A stretch of DNA of 48,426 nt, taken from contig JAJDUR010000095.1 of the NCBI GenBank assembly GCA_022826585.1, positions 1 through 48,426 on the forward strand, in the 5' to 3' direction. Origin of the DNA: Dehalococcoidia bacterium (lineage in GTDB: Bacteria; Chloroflexota; Dehalococcoidia; Tepidiformales; Tepidiformaceae). Under the pieces are notes generated by a model. The model saw nothing but the letters and a program-made list of their open reading frames with translations, ran no database searches and was not told the DNA's origin. Below are positions 7,144-15,307 of the stretch, piece by piece; the first letter of the stretch is position 1, and each line of letters opens with the position of its first letter. The translations under genes were made by a program, and so were the position numbers.

Positions 7144-7596
7144 CTAGCTCTCCGTGCTCTCGGCGGCGAGGGCGGGCTCGGCCTCGGCCTCCGCCTCGCT
7201 CGTCTCGGCCGGGGCCTCGTCCGATGTTTCCGCCTCGGTGGGCGCCCCTTCTTCGGCACTGGACGCCTCCGCCTCGGCGGCTGCTTCTGCTTCTGCGGGC
7301 GCCTCGGCCCCTGCGGGGGCCTCCGTGGCTGCCGGAGCCTCCGCAACCGCGGCGCCGTTCAGGATGCCGGCCCGCCGCAGGACCTTCTCCGCCGCCTCCG
7401 AGGGCTGCGCGCCCCGCTCAAGCCAGTGGCGGGCGCGATCCGCATTCAGGTCCGACGTAGGAGGGTTGCCGTGGGGGTTGTACGCCCCCAGCGACTCGAG
7501 AAATCTGCCGTCGCGCGGAAAGCGCTGATCGGCCACCACCACGCGGTAGTAGGCCTGTCCCTTCTTCCCAACACGTCGCAGCCGGATACGCAGCAC
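7144..7596 (-). CDS. rpsP: 30S ribosomal protein S16 with long acidic Ala/Glu tail
   Basis: The first 80 or so residues are a standard S16: MLRIRLRRVGKKGQAYYRVV, then DGRFLESLGAYNP and a WLERGAQPSEAAEKVLRRAGI segment. S16 is a 16S rRNA-binding assembly protein. The remaining 65-70 residues are almost wholly Ala, Glu, Pro, Ser and Thr, an acidic low-complexity tail that S16 normally lacks or has only briefly. The start is a GTG at 7596 with a GAGAGGG purine run upstream. It lies just downstream of ffh on the same strand and heads rpsP-khpA-rimM. Confidence 0.93.
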   Translation of the reverse strand: MLRIRLRRVGKKGQAYYRVVVADQRFPRDGRFLESLGAYNPHGNPPTSDLNADRARHWLERGAQPSEAAEKVLRRAGILNGAAVAEAPAATEAPAGAEAPAEAEAAAEAEASSAEEGAPTEAETSDEAPAETSEAEAEAEPALAAESTES

Positions 7597-7659
7597 TCGC
7601 CGATCCCTCTCGTTTTCGCTGTTCGGGATGCTACCCCACGTCCCCGCTACGCGCCCGCC

Positions 7660-8985
7660 TCAGCCCAGCCCCGGAATCGCCGGCATCTTGCCCGTGCTGA
7701 TCTGCTTCGCCAGCTTGCGCGCCTCGAAGAACTGCTTCAGCAACCGGTTCACGTCCGCCGGAACCATGCCGCTTCCCGCCGCGATCCGCCGCCGACGCTT
7801 CCCGTCGATGCGGTCCGGGTGGCGCCGCTCCCAGGGCGTCATCGAGAGCACCATCGCCTCCGCGTGTCCGAAGTACGACTCGTCCAGCGCGTCCACGTTC
7901 AGCTGCGACTTGATCGAGTTGAACCCCGGCAGCATCTCCACGAGCTGACCGATCGGTCCCATCTCCCGCACCTGCCGCAGCTGGTCGATGAAGTCCTGGA
8001 GGTCGAACGAGCCCTTCCGCATCTTCTCGTTGAAGCGCTCGGTGTCCGCCTCCCCCATCGTGTCCTTGGCCTTGTCGATCAGGCTGAGCATGTCGCCCAT
8101 GCCGAGGATGCGGCCCGCCAGCCGGTCCGGGTGGAACGGTTCCAGCGCGTCCGTGCGCTCTCCCACGCCGATGAACTTGACCGGCACGCCCAGCACCGCG
8201 CGGATGCTCAACGCCGCCCCGCCCCGCGCGTCCCCGTCGAGCTTCGTCAACACCACGCCCGTGATCTCGACCTGCTCGTGGAACTCCTTCGCCGCTGTCA
8301 CCGCGTCCTGGCCGGCCATCGCGTCCGCCACGAACAGCACCTCGGCCGGGTCGAGTTGCTTCCGGAGGTCGGCGACCTCTTCCATCATCGTCTCGTCGAC
8401 GTGCAGGCGACCCGCCGTATCGACGATCACGTGGGTCACGGCCGTGCGCCGCGCCTGGGCCATGCCCCGCTCGGCGATGTCGGCCGGCTTCGCCTTTGTC
8501 CCCTCCTCGTAGAAGGGCACGTCGATGCTCTGCGCCAGCGTCACGAGCTGCTCGACCGCCGCTGGCCGGTAGATGTCGCAGGCGATCAGGAAGGGGCGCT
8601 TGCCGTCGCTTTTCAGGCGCGCCGCCAGCTTCGCCGCCGTCGTCGTCTTGCCCGACCCCTGCAGGCCCACCATCAGGATCACCGACGGCGGCTGCGGGGC
8701 GCTCGCCAGCTCGGCCGCCTCCCCGCCGAGGATGCCGGTCAGCTCCCGGTTGACAATGTCGATGACCTGCTGCGCCGGCGTCAGGCTCTTGAGCACGTCC
8801 GCGCCCAGCGCCTGCTCCCGCACGCTCGAGGTGAACTGCCGCACCACGCGAAAGTTCACGTCCGCCTCGAGCATCGCCAGCCGCACGTCGCGCAGGACCT
8901 TGTCCAGGTCCTCCTCCGTGACGATGCCGCGGCTCCCGAAGCGCTGGAACGCCCCCTGCAGCTTGTCGGTTAGCGCTTCAAACAC
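7660..8985 (-). CDS. ffh: Signal recognition particle GTPase Ffh
   Basis: The 441-residue protein has the N helical bundle (1-90), the G domain with P-loop GLQGSGKTT (107-115), DTAGRL and TKLDGDARGG, and a methionine-rich M domain (about 300-430) ending in the GSG hinge region MVPADVNRLLKQF. It targets nascent membrane and secreted proteins to the translocon via FtsY. The length is normal. The start is a GTG at 8985, with a TACACT hexamer seven bases upstream and no Shine-Dalgarno, so a leaderless mRNA is likely. It is followed by rpsP, the common ffh-rpsP arrangement. Confidence 0.97.
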   Translation of the reverse strand: MFEALTDKLQGAFQRFGSRGIVTEEDLDKVLRDVRLAMLEADVNFRVVRQFTSSVREQALGADVLKSLTPAQQVIDIVNRELTGILGGEAAELASAPQPPSVILMVGLQGSGKTTTAAKLAARLKSDGKRPFLIACDIYRPAAVEQLVTLAQSIDVPFYEEGTKAKPADIAERGMAQARRTAVTHVIVDTAGRLHVDETMMEEVADLRKQLDPAEVLFVADAMAGQDAVTAAKEFHEQVEITGVVLTKLDGDARGGAALSIRAVLGVPVKFIGVGERTDALEPFHPDRLAGRILGMGDMLSLIDKAKDTMGEADTERFNEKMRKGSFDLQDFIDQLRQVREMGPIGQLVEMLPGFNSIKSQLNVDALDESYFGHAEAMVLSMTPWERRHPDRIDGKRRRRIAAGSGMVPADVNRLLKQFFEARKLAKQISTGKMPAIPGLG

Positions 8986-8992
8986 GTTCCCG

Positions 8993-8998
8993 AGTGTA
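8993..8998 (-). promoter_or_regulatory. Candidate -10 element (TACACT) of ffh
   Basis: TACACT on the minus strand lies seven bases before the GTG of ffh. This would place the transcription start at the initiation codon. No consensus -35 box is visible upstream. Confidence 0.45.
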
Positions 8999-9015
8999 CC
9001 CCTGCGAGTCGAGGA

Positions 9016-10032
9016 CTAGAGGCCGCGCTCCACGAGCATCGCGCTCAGGTCGCTCAGGCGGCAGGCGTAGCCCCATTCGTTGTCGTACCAGGCCGCTACC
9101 TTCACGAGGTTCCCGCCGACCACGTTCGTCGAGCGCCCGTCGACGACGCTCGATCGCTCGTCGCCCTTCAGGTCCATGGAGACGACCGGGTCGTCCGTGA
9201 TGCCGAGGATGCCCTTCATCTGCTCGCCCGCCGTCTCCGCGACGATCGCGTTGACCTCTTCCTTCGAGGTCTCCTTCTCCGTCAGCGCCACGATCTCGAC
9301 GATCGAGACGGTAGGGGTGGGTACGCGGTAGGCCAGCCCGTCGAGCTTGCCCTCGACCTCGGGAATCACCAGGCGCAGCGCCCGCGCCGCCCCCGTCGAG
9401 GTCGGCACGATGTTGAGCGGGCCCGAGCGCATCTCGCGCGGGTCGCCCCCGCCCGCCTGGTCGAGGATCTTCTGCGAGCTCGTGTAGCTGTGGACCGTCG
9501 TCATCTGGCCCTTGACCAGCCCGAAGTTGTCGACCAGTACCTTCACCACCGGCGCCAGGCCGTTTGTCGTGCAGCTTGCGTTCGAGATGACGTGGTGCGC
9601 GGACGGATCGTAGCGCTCGTCGTTCACGCCCAGCACGACCGTCAGGTCCTCGTTCCTGGCCGGCGCGCTGATGACGACCTTCTTCACGCTGTCGCGGCGA
9701 TGCGCCGCCGCCTTCGTCGCGTCCGTGAAGAAGCCGGTCGACTCGATCACGATCTCGACGCCCGCGGAGCCCCAGGGAATCTGCCCCGGATCGCGCTCGC
9801 TGAACACGGTGACGAGCCGCCCGTCGACGGAGATGCCGTCGTCCGTCGCGCGCACGTCGCGGTCCCAGGGACCGTAGTTGCTGTCGTACTTCAGCAGGTT
9901 CGCGTTCGTCTCGACATCGACCAGGTCGTTGATCGCGACCACCTCGAGCGTGTCGCCGTGGCGCTCGCTGATCGCCTTGAAGACCTGCCTGCCGATCCGT
10001 CCGAAGCCGTTGATTCCGATCCTGGTAGCCAC
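9016..10032 (-). CDS. gap: Type I glyceraldehyde-3-phosphate dehydrogenase
   Basis: The 338-residue enzyme shows the NAD-binding GINGFGRIGR at the N-terminus, the catalytic SNASCTTN (Cys154) and HSYTSSQ (His181), and a C-terminal WYDNEWGY, all diagnostic of phosphorylating GAPDH. Asp46 in the NDL segment and the AINDLVD context favour NAD over NADP, by comparison with the family. It interconverts glyceraldehyde-3-phosphate and 1,3-bisphosphoglycerate. The start is a GTG at 10032. It is not followed by pgk here; the next gene downstream is ffh, so it is probably transcribed alone. Confidence 0.97.
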   Translation of the reverse strand: MATRIGINGFGRIGRQVFKAISERHGDTLEVVAINDLVDVETNANLLKYDSNYGPWDRDVRATDDGISVDGRLVTVFSERDPGQIPWGSAGVEIVIESTGFFTDATKAAAHRRDSVKKVVISAPARNEDLTVVLGVNDERYDPSAHHVISNASCTTNGLAPVVKVLVDNFGLVKGQMTTVHSYTSSQKILDQAGGGDPREMRSGPLNIVPTSTGAARALRLVIPEVEGKLDGLAYRVPTPTVSIVEIVALTEKETSKEEVNAIVAETAGEQMKGILGITDDPVVSMDLKGDERSSVVDGRSTNVVGGNLVKVAAWYDNEWGYACRLSDLSAMLVERGL

Positions 10033-10068
10033 CGTGTAACCCGCCTGTTGTGAGTAGGTGGGTGAAGC

Positions 10069-10761
10069 CTAGCCCCCGTTCGGCGCAGGCGATAGCCCGG
10101 CCGCCCCGAGCCCCCACAGGAGGACCTTCGCCGCCTCTCCCGGCGACGCCAGCTCCCCGTTCCCACCCTCCGCCGCTGGCGACCACGCCGCCCGCAACGC
10201 GACCAACCCCTTCGTCCGGGCGGCCTCCACGTCGCCCGCCTCCGCGCCCACGAAGGCGCACGCTTCCGCCTCCCGCCCGAAGTAGGAGAGGCACTCCGAG
10301 GCACGCGGCCCCACCGCCCACTTCTCCCCCTCGGGCGTGGGCGAGAGCACCGTCAGGAAGCGGTCGACGCCCGTCGCCTGCGCCTGCTTCAGCGCGACTG
10401 CGTGCGGCAACCGCGAGATCGCTCCGATCTCGACCCGCGCGGCCCGGATGTCGTCGAGCGCCATGCCTGTCCCGTCGAACACGAGCAGCCGCTTCATCGC
10501 GCTGCGTCCCTCGATCCGTTCGCAGAGCTCCAGCGCCCGCCGCTGCTCCTCCGGGTCGTCGAGCAGGATCGCGAGGCTGTCGCGCCAGGGCCGGCGGTGG
10601 TACTCCTCGATCAGTGGCCGCGCGTCGATGCGTTTGTTGGCGACGCTCATCAGCGTCTCCTCCAGCGTGTAGCGCCACGCCGGGCGGCTGTCGATGAGCG
10701 TTTCGTCGAGGTCGAAGATGACGGCCCGGTACGCGGGCTCGAACGTGCGCCCCGAGGTCAC
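10069..10761 (-). CDS. HAD-superfamily phosphatase-like hydrolase
   Basis: A 230-residue HAD protein starting at a GTG at 10761, five bases after the upstream nucleotidyltransferase stop. Motif I is VIFDLDETLID (Asp17, Asp19); motif II is RFLTVLSPTPEG and motif III/IV is carried by the GPRASECLSYFG and FVGAEAGDVEAARTKG segments. The last one resembles the VGDxxxDVxAARxAG of phosphoglycolate phosphatase-like enzymes, but the usual first Asp of that motif is Ala/Glu here, so activity may be altered. A long open frame extends upstream but overlaps the neighbour and is not coding. The substrate is unknown. Confidence 0.75.
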   Translation of the reverse strand: MTSGRTFEPAYRAVIFDLDETLIDSRPAWRYTLEETLMSVANKRIDARPLIEEYHRRPWRDSLAILLDDPEEQRRALELCERIEGRSAMKRLLVFDGTGMALDDIRAARVEIGAISRLPHAVALKQAQATGVDRFLTVLSPTPEGEKWAVGPRASECLSYFGREAEACAFVGAEAGDVEAARTKGLVALRAAWSPAAEGGNGELASPGEAAKVLLWGLGAAGLSPAPNGG

Positions 10762-10766
10762 CGCGC

Positions 10767-11357
10767 CTAGGCGTCGCCCGCCAGGGCGGCGACGGCGGCC
10801 TCGTACTCGTCCGGCGTGTTCAGGTCGAGCAGGCAACGCTCGTCGCTGGGCACGTTCACGATGTCCTTCAGGTGCGCCGCCAGAACGCCTCGCAGGCCCT
10901 GGTTGTCCTCGGTGGCTTCCAACAGCTCGCCCCGCAGCCGCCCCGCCAGCACGACGGGATGCCCGTGCCGGTCGCCGCACTCGGGACGCGTGGCACTTGC
11001 CGCCGTCGTGTGCGCTTCGATGACGGTGCGGATCAGGTCGGCCGGTCGGGGCTGGTCCACGTTCAGGAGCACGACCGCTGTCGCCTCCCGGCTCACCGCT
11101 TTCGCCCCCGCCCGCAGCGACCCTGCCCGTCCCAGCTGGTAGACGGGGTTCAGGACGCTCCGGTAGGTCATGCCGTGCAGCTTCCGGTGGATCTCGTCGG
11201 CGCGGTACCCGAGCACCACCACCACCTCGTCCACCCCCGCCTCCTGCAGCTGCCGGATCTGGTAGCGGATGAGCGGCTCGCCGCCCCAGTCGAGGAGCGC
11301 CTTGGGCTCGCCCATGCGCGTGGACATGCCCGCCGCCAGGAGGATGCTGGAGATCAT
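10767..11357 (-). CDS. MobA/MocA-like nucleotidyltransferase
   Basis: A 196-residue NTP-transferase-fold protein. The N-terminal LLAAGMSTRMGEPKALLDW is the nucleotide-binding loop with its Lys, and VLLNVDQPRP holds the metal-binding Asp. These features match the MocA/MobA group, which adds CMP or GMP to molybdopterin, and related sugar-phosphate nucleotidyltransferases. With no molybdoenzyme or moa/moe gene in the window, the substrate cannot be fixed. It appears to form a two-gene unit with the HAD protein that follows after five bases. Confidence 0.75.
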   Translation of the reverse strand: MISSILLAAGMSTRMGEPKALLDWGGEPLIRYQIRQLQEAGVDEVVVVLGYRADEIHRKLHGMTYRSVLNPVYQLGRAGSLRAGAKAVSREATAVVLLNVDQPRPADLIRTVIEAHTTAASATRPECGDRHGHPVVLAGRLRGELLEATEDNQGLRGVLAAHLKDIVNVPSDERCLLDLNTPDEYEAAVAALAGDA

Positions 11358-11421
11358 ACTGGTCGCGCCCCTCTCGCGTGCCCGCAGTCTAGGCGCGCCG
11401 CCCCCTTTGGGCGAACGACCC

Positions 11422-11733
11422 CTAGATGGGCTCCACGCCCCGCTTCTCCACCACCACGTCCCCCTCTACGTGCGCCTGACAGGCCAGCCGCAGCCGCGGG
11501 TCCTCGAGCGACCGCACCCCCCGCTGCCGGATCAGGTTCTCCCGCTCGTACCGTCCCATCGCGCTCAGCCGCCCCACCCCCGAGATGACCTCCATCGCGC
11601 AGTTCGTGCACTCCCCGACCTTGTCGCAACCGATCGGCCAGAAGTAGCCCTCCGCGCAGACCGCGTCCATCACCGTCTCGCCGTACGGCGCCTCGACCTC
11701 GATTCCCAGCGGCTCAACCCGAACGCGTGGCAT
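11422..11733 (-). CDS. [2Fe-2S] ferredoxin
   Basis: The 103-residue protein has the cysteine pattern C36-x5-C42-x2-C45 and C85, the adrenodoxin-type spacing for a plant-type [2Fe-2S] cluster, within a beta-grasp fold. It should carry single electrons in the cytoplasm. It starts at an ATG at 11733, ten bases after the stop of the DUF512 radical-SAM-like gene, and could be an electron donor to that protein. This pairing is inferred from adjacency only. Confidence 0.88.
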   Translation of the reverse strand: MPRVRVEPLGIEVEAPYGETVMDAVCAEGYFWPIGCDKVGECTNCAMEVISGVGRLSAMGRYERENLIRQRGVRSLEDPRLRLACQAHVEGDVVVEKRGVEPI

Positions 11734-11742
11734 GGCTCCAGC

Positions 11743-13176
11743 TTACTCCCCCCGTGCCCACACACCCTCGACCGGCACGTCGATCGCCGTGTCGCTCCAG
11801 AAGGCGCCGTTCGGTGCCGTCGCCGGCTCCGGCGCGTGCGGACCCGCCCGGATGGCCTCGAACGCCTCGCTCAACGACGTCGCGAACGCCACCGGCGCCC
11901 CGATGCCCTCCGCCACCTCCGAAACGGTCATGCTGTCGAGGAAGCGTTCCCCGAAGTAGTCGAGGCTCGTGCGGGGCAGCAGCACGAGGTCGGCCTCGAT
12001 GCCCTCCAGCGTCCGCACGAAGTCGCCGCCGCTCAGGAGCCCGCTTACGTTCACCCGCTCCCCGAAGAGCGTGTTCCCCACCGGGTGCACGCTCACGTCG
12101 ACGCCTGTCTCGTCCGCGAACTCCCCGGCCAGCCGTGCCAGGGTCGGGCCGATGAGAGTCCCGCAGGCCATCGCCACGCGCTTCCCCGCCACGTCCGCCG
12201 CCGGCTTCGCCCGCAGCCTCCGGCGCAAGCGCGACCAGTCCTCGATCAGCGTTCGCACCATCCCGATGCCGTTCTCGTACTGCGGGAACCCGTCGTACCT
12301 GCGCGCCGAGGGCACGGGGCGGCCCGCTGCCAGGTAGTACTCGTCCGCGCACTGCACGACGCTCGCGCCGTGCGCTTCCTCGCACCGCCGCTGGAAGCGG
12401 CGCACCGTCGCGATGAGCCCCCGCGCGAACTCCGGCTCCGGCGGCAACAGCTCGATCCCGTCCCGATCCCGCGACCACTCCTCCAGCCTCGGGCTCGCCC
12501 CCACCGGAACCACGGAGACGGTCTGCACGGTGGGGTACAGCTCCGTCAGGTCTCGCAGCGAGCGCTCCAGCGCCTCGCCGTCGTTCACGCCCGGCGTCAG
12601 CACGATCTGCGTGTGCGCCCGCAGCCCCAGGTCGCGCAGCCGCTCGAGCTGCGCGACCACGTCCGGCGCGCGCTCGTTCCCCAGCAGCTTCCGCCGCAGC
12701 TCCACCTCCGTCGCGTGCACCGAGACGTTCAGAGGGCTCAGCCGCTGCTCCTCCAGCCGCGCCCAGTCGTCCTCGGTCAGGTTCGTGAGCGTGACGAAGT
12801 TGCCGTGCAGGAAGCTCAGCCGGTAGTCGTCGTCCTTCAGGTAGAGCGGTTTCCGCAATCCCTTCGGCAGCCCCTTCAGGAAGCAGAAGAAGCAGGTGTT
12901 GTTGCAGACCTGCACGCCGTCCCACGTCGCTCGCTCGAATGCCAGCCCGAGGTCCTCGTCCGGATCCTTCTCGAAGACCACCAGGTCCTCGCTGCCGTCC
13001 GCCTTGCGGAAGCGCGCCGTGATCTCGTGCTCGGCCGCGTAGAACTGGTAGTCGACCGCGTCCCGCAGGACGCGCCCGTCGATGGCCACGATCGTGTCGC
13101 CCGGGACGACCCCCGCCTCCTCGGCCAGCGAACCATGGGTGACGGCGGAGATCACGCCGCCCTCGGGGGCCTTCAC
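11743..13176 (-). CDS. PDZ-containing DUF512 radical-SAM-type protein
   Basis: The 477-residue protein starts with a PDZ-like domain (VISAVTHGSLAEEAGVVPGD, about 5-70), then Cys91-x3-Cys95-x2-Cys98 in VCNNTCFFCF, a radical-SAM-type iron-sulfur motif, then the conserved HGNFVTLTNL and SVHATEVELRRKLLGN stretches and a C-terminal DUF512 domain. The family is widespread in anaerobic and Gram-positive bacteria and its reaction is not known. Its start overlaps the plsC stop by four bases (ATGA), and a ferredoxin follows within ten bases, so it is in an operon with lipid-synthesis and RNA-modification genes. Confidence 0.88.
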   Translation of the reverse strand: MKAPEGGVISAVTHGSLAEEAGVVPGDTIVAIDGRVLRDAVDYQFYAAEHEITARFRKADGSEDLVVFEKDPDEDLGLAFERATWDGVQVCNNTCFFCFLKGLPKGLRKPLYLKDDDYRLSFLHGNFVTLTNLTEDDWARLEEQRLSPLNVSVHATEVELRRKLLGNERAPDVVAQLERLRDLGLRAHTQIVLTPGVNDGEALERSLRDLTELYPTVQTVSVVPVGASPRLEEWSRDRDGIELLPPEPEFARGLIATVRRFQRRCEEAHGASVVQCADEYYLAAGRPVPSARRYDGFPQYENGIGMVRTLIEDWSRLRRRLRAKPAADVAGKRVAMACGTLIGPTLARLAGEFADETGVDVSVHPVGNTLFGERVNVSGLLSGGDFVRTLEGIEADLVLLPRTSLDYFGERFLDSMTVSEVAEGIGAPVAFATSLSEAFEAIRAGPHAPEPATAPNGAFWSDTAIDVPVEGVWARGE

Positions 13177-13844
13177 GCGGCCTCGGCCTCGTGCTCGAGC
13201 CGAAGCACTTCCAGCTCCTCCCGGATGCGCTCGGTCAGACCCTCGACCTGCTCGCCAAGCGGTCCCTCCGCCCGCTCCACCGGGAACGGCTTGCCGATGC
13301 GCACCGTCAGCGTCGGCCGGGGGAACAGGCTCCCCTTCTTCCCCAGCCGGTTCGTGTTGAAGACGCGGACCGGCAGGATGGGCGTGTTCGTACGCAGCGC
13401 GATCAGGGCGGTTCCCCCGTGCAGCGGCCCCAGGTCACCCGTCTTGCTGCGCGTGCCCTCCGGGAACATTCCCACCAGCCCACCCTTGCGCACCTCCGCC
13501 TCCGCCTTCCGCATCGCGTTCCGATCGGAGGCCCCCCGGTACAGCCGGATCGGGTTCCACCCGATGACGAACGGCGTCAGCACGTAGCGGAACAGCTGCT
13601 CCTTCGCCATGAAGCGGATGTAACGCCGGCGCGGGGCGAAGGCGATCGCCAGCATCATCGGGTCCACGTTGCCCAGGTGGCTGGAGGCGAGGATCAGCGG
13701 CCCGCCGGGGACGTTTCGCCGCCCCTTCACGTGCCAGCGCGCCATCAGCAGGAGGATGGCGTAGGAGGTCCACACCGACCACCAGTAGAAGCAGGGCACG
13801 TAGATCGCCCACAGGAACCGTCCTACCGGCTTGAATGCCTTCAC
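13173..13844 (-). CDS. plsC: 1-acyl-sn-glycerol-3-phosphate acyltransferase
   Basis: The 223-residue protein contains an N-terminal hydrophobic segment (about 10-35), the catalytic His56-x4-Asp61 in SSHLGNVDP, an NPIRLYRG block and FPEGTRS (127-133), the four-block signature of PlsC-type acyltransferases. It would add the second acyl chain to lysophosphatidic acid at the cytoplasmic membrane. A GTG at 13844 overlaps the stop of the upstream kinase fusion (GTGA), as expected for translational coupling. The cmk-plsC order is common in bacteria. Confidence 0.92.
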   Translation of the reverse strand: MKAFKPVGRFLWAIYVPCFYWWSVWTSYAILLLMARWHVKGRRNVPGGPLILASSHLGNVDPMMLAIAFAPRRRYIRFMAKEQLFRYVLTPFVIGWNPIRLYRGASDRNAMRKAEAEVRKGGLVGMFPEGTRSKTGDLGPLHGGTALIALRTNTPILPVRVFNTNRLGKKGSLFPRPTLTVRIGKPFPVERAEGPLGEQVEGLTERIREELEVLRLEHEAEAA

Positions 13845-15307
13845 GTCGCGCGCTCCTCTATTGCCTCTATCGCTCGCGCAATCATCGCATCCGCGTCCAG
13901 TTCCCCGGTATCGATGACGATCGCGCCCTCCGGCTCCACGAGCGGGCTGGCCGCCCGCGTGCTGTCGGTCGTGTCGCGACCGCTGATGTCGCGGCCGGCC
14001 TCGCTCGCGCTCTGCTGCGCCCCCCACTCCGCCGCCTGCTCTCCGCGACGCCGCGCCCGCACCTCCTCCGAGGCCTGCAGGTACAGCTTCACGGGGGCGT
14101 CCCGCAACACCACCGACCCGATGTCCCGCCCGACGAGCACCGACGGCTGCTGCGCCGCGAACAGGCGCTGCTGCGCGACCAGCTCCCGCCGCACCTCCGC
14201 GATGGCCGCGTAGTCGCTCACCGCCCCCTCCACCTCCGGCGCCCGCAGCAGGTCCGTCACGTCCTCTTCCCCCAGCAGGACGCGCACCTCGCGACCCCCG
14301 ACGGCGAGCCGCAGGAGGCCCCCTCGCGCGAGTTCGGCGCAGGCCCCGGCGTCGCTCGCTGGCGCCTCCGCCCGCAGCGCCGCCAGGGCGATCGCCCGGT
14401 ACATCAGTCCCGTGTCCAGCAACACGTACCCGAAACGCTCGACAAGGGCGCGCGCGAGCGTGCTCTTGCCCGAGGCCGCCGGGCCGTCGATCGCGATCGG
14501 GTGCGGGTGCGGGAATGCCATGCCTGGCGCCTCTGCCGCCGCCGCCATGCTACCGCGCGACTGCTTCCGCTCCGCTTTGGCCGCCTCGTACAGCGCCTCC
14601 ACCTCCTCGGGCGTCAGCTCCCGGCTGCTTCCTGCCGCCAGCGTCCCCAGGGCCAGCGGCCCGATGCGGATGCGACGCAGCGTCACCACCCGTCGTCCCA
14701 CGACTGAGAGCATCCGCCGGATCTCCCGCTTGCGGCCGCCGTGGAGCGTGATCAGCAGCCAGCGTGGGTCGGGATCGCCGCTCGAGCCCCCCGGGCTCAC
14801 GAGCTGCACCGAGTCGGCCTTCAGCCGCTCCCCCTCGTGCCGCACGCCCCGCACCAGCCGCTCCCGCCCCTTCTTCCCCAGCGGCTGGTCGATGGCCACG
14901 AGGTACTCCTTCGGCACCTCGTGCCGGGGATGCGTGAGCAGCTCCGTCAGCGCCCCGTCGTTGGTCAGCAGGATCAACCCCTCGCTCTCGAGGTCCAGCC
15001 TCCCGACCGGCCGCAGCGTCGCGCCCTCGATGTCCACCAGCGACACGACCGTCGGGCGCCCCCGGTCGTCGCTCGTCGTCGAGAGGACGCCGGTCGGCTT
15101 GTGCAGCGCCACGTAGCGGTACCGCTCCCGCAGCACGGGCGTGCCGTCCACCGTGATCTCGTCCTTCTCCGGGTCCGCTCGCGCGCCCAGCGTGTCCAGG
15201 GTCTTGCCGTTCCCGGCCACCCGGCCCGCCACGATCATTGCCTCCGCCGACCGCCTCGAGGCCACGCCCGCGTTCGACAGGATCTTCTGGAGCCGCTCAA
15301 CCGCCAC
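13841..15307 (-). CDS. Fused RsuA/RluB-type pseudouridine synthase and cytidylate kinase
   Basis: A single uninterrupted 488-residue frame. Residues 1-60 form an S4 RNA-binding domain (ERLQKILSNAGVASRR), 62-235 a pseudouridine synthase with the catalytic Asp105 in GRLDLESEGLILLTNDG and GRKREIRRML. After a 25-residue Ala-rich linker, residues 268-485 are a complete cytidylate kinase with P-loop GPAASGKS (275-282), DTGLMYRAIA, VGRDIGSVV and VKLYLQAS. The first half would modify rRNA, the second phosphorylates CMP/dCMP. These genes are often adjacent in other bacteria; here no stop separates them, although internal ATGs at residues 254 and 263 could also give free kinase. Confidence 0.93.
   Translation of the reverse strand: MAVERLQKILSNAGVASRRSAEAMIVAGRVAGNGKTLDTLGARADPEKDEITVDGTPVLRERYRYVALHKPTGVLSTTSDDRGRPTVVSLVDIEGATLRPVGRLDLESEGLILLTNDGALTELLTHPRHEVPKEYLVAIDQPLGKKGRERLVRGVRHEGERLKADSVQLVSPGGSSGDPDPRWLLITLHGGRKREIRRMLSVVGRRVVTLRRIRIGPLALGTLAAGSSRELTPEEVEALYEAAKAERKQSRGSMAAAAEAPGMAFPHPHPIAIDGPAASGKSTLARALVERFGYVLLDTGLMYRAIALAALRAEAPASDAGACAELARGGLLRLAVGGREVRVLLGEEDVTDLLRAPEVEGAVSDYAAIAEVRRELVAQQRLFAAQQPSVLVGRDIGSVVLRDAPVKLYLQASEEVRARRRGEQAAEWGAQQSASEAGRDISGRDTTDSTRAASPLVEPEGAIVIDTGELDADAMIARAIEAIEERAT

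Noticed and set aside
11740-11745. TAAGCT six bases before the ferredoxin start as another leaderless -10 element.
   Set aside because: The hexamer overlaps the TAA stop of the DUF512 gene in a tight operon, so it is probably coincidental.
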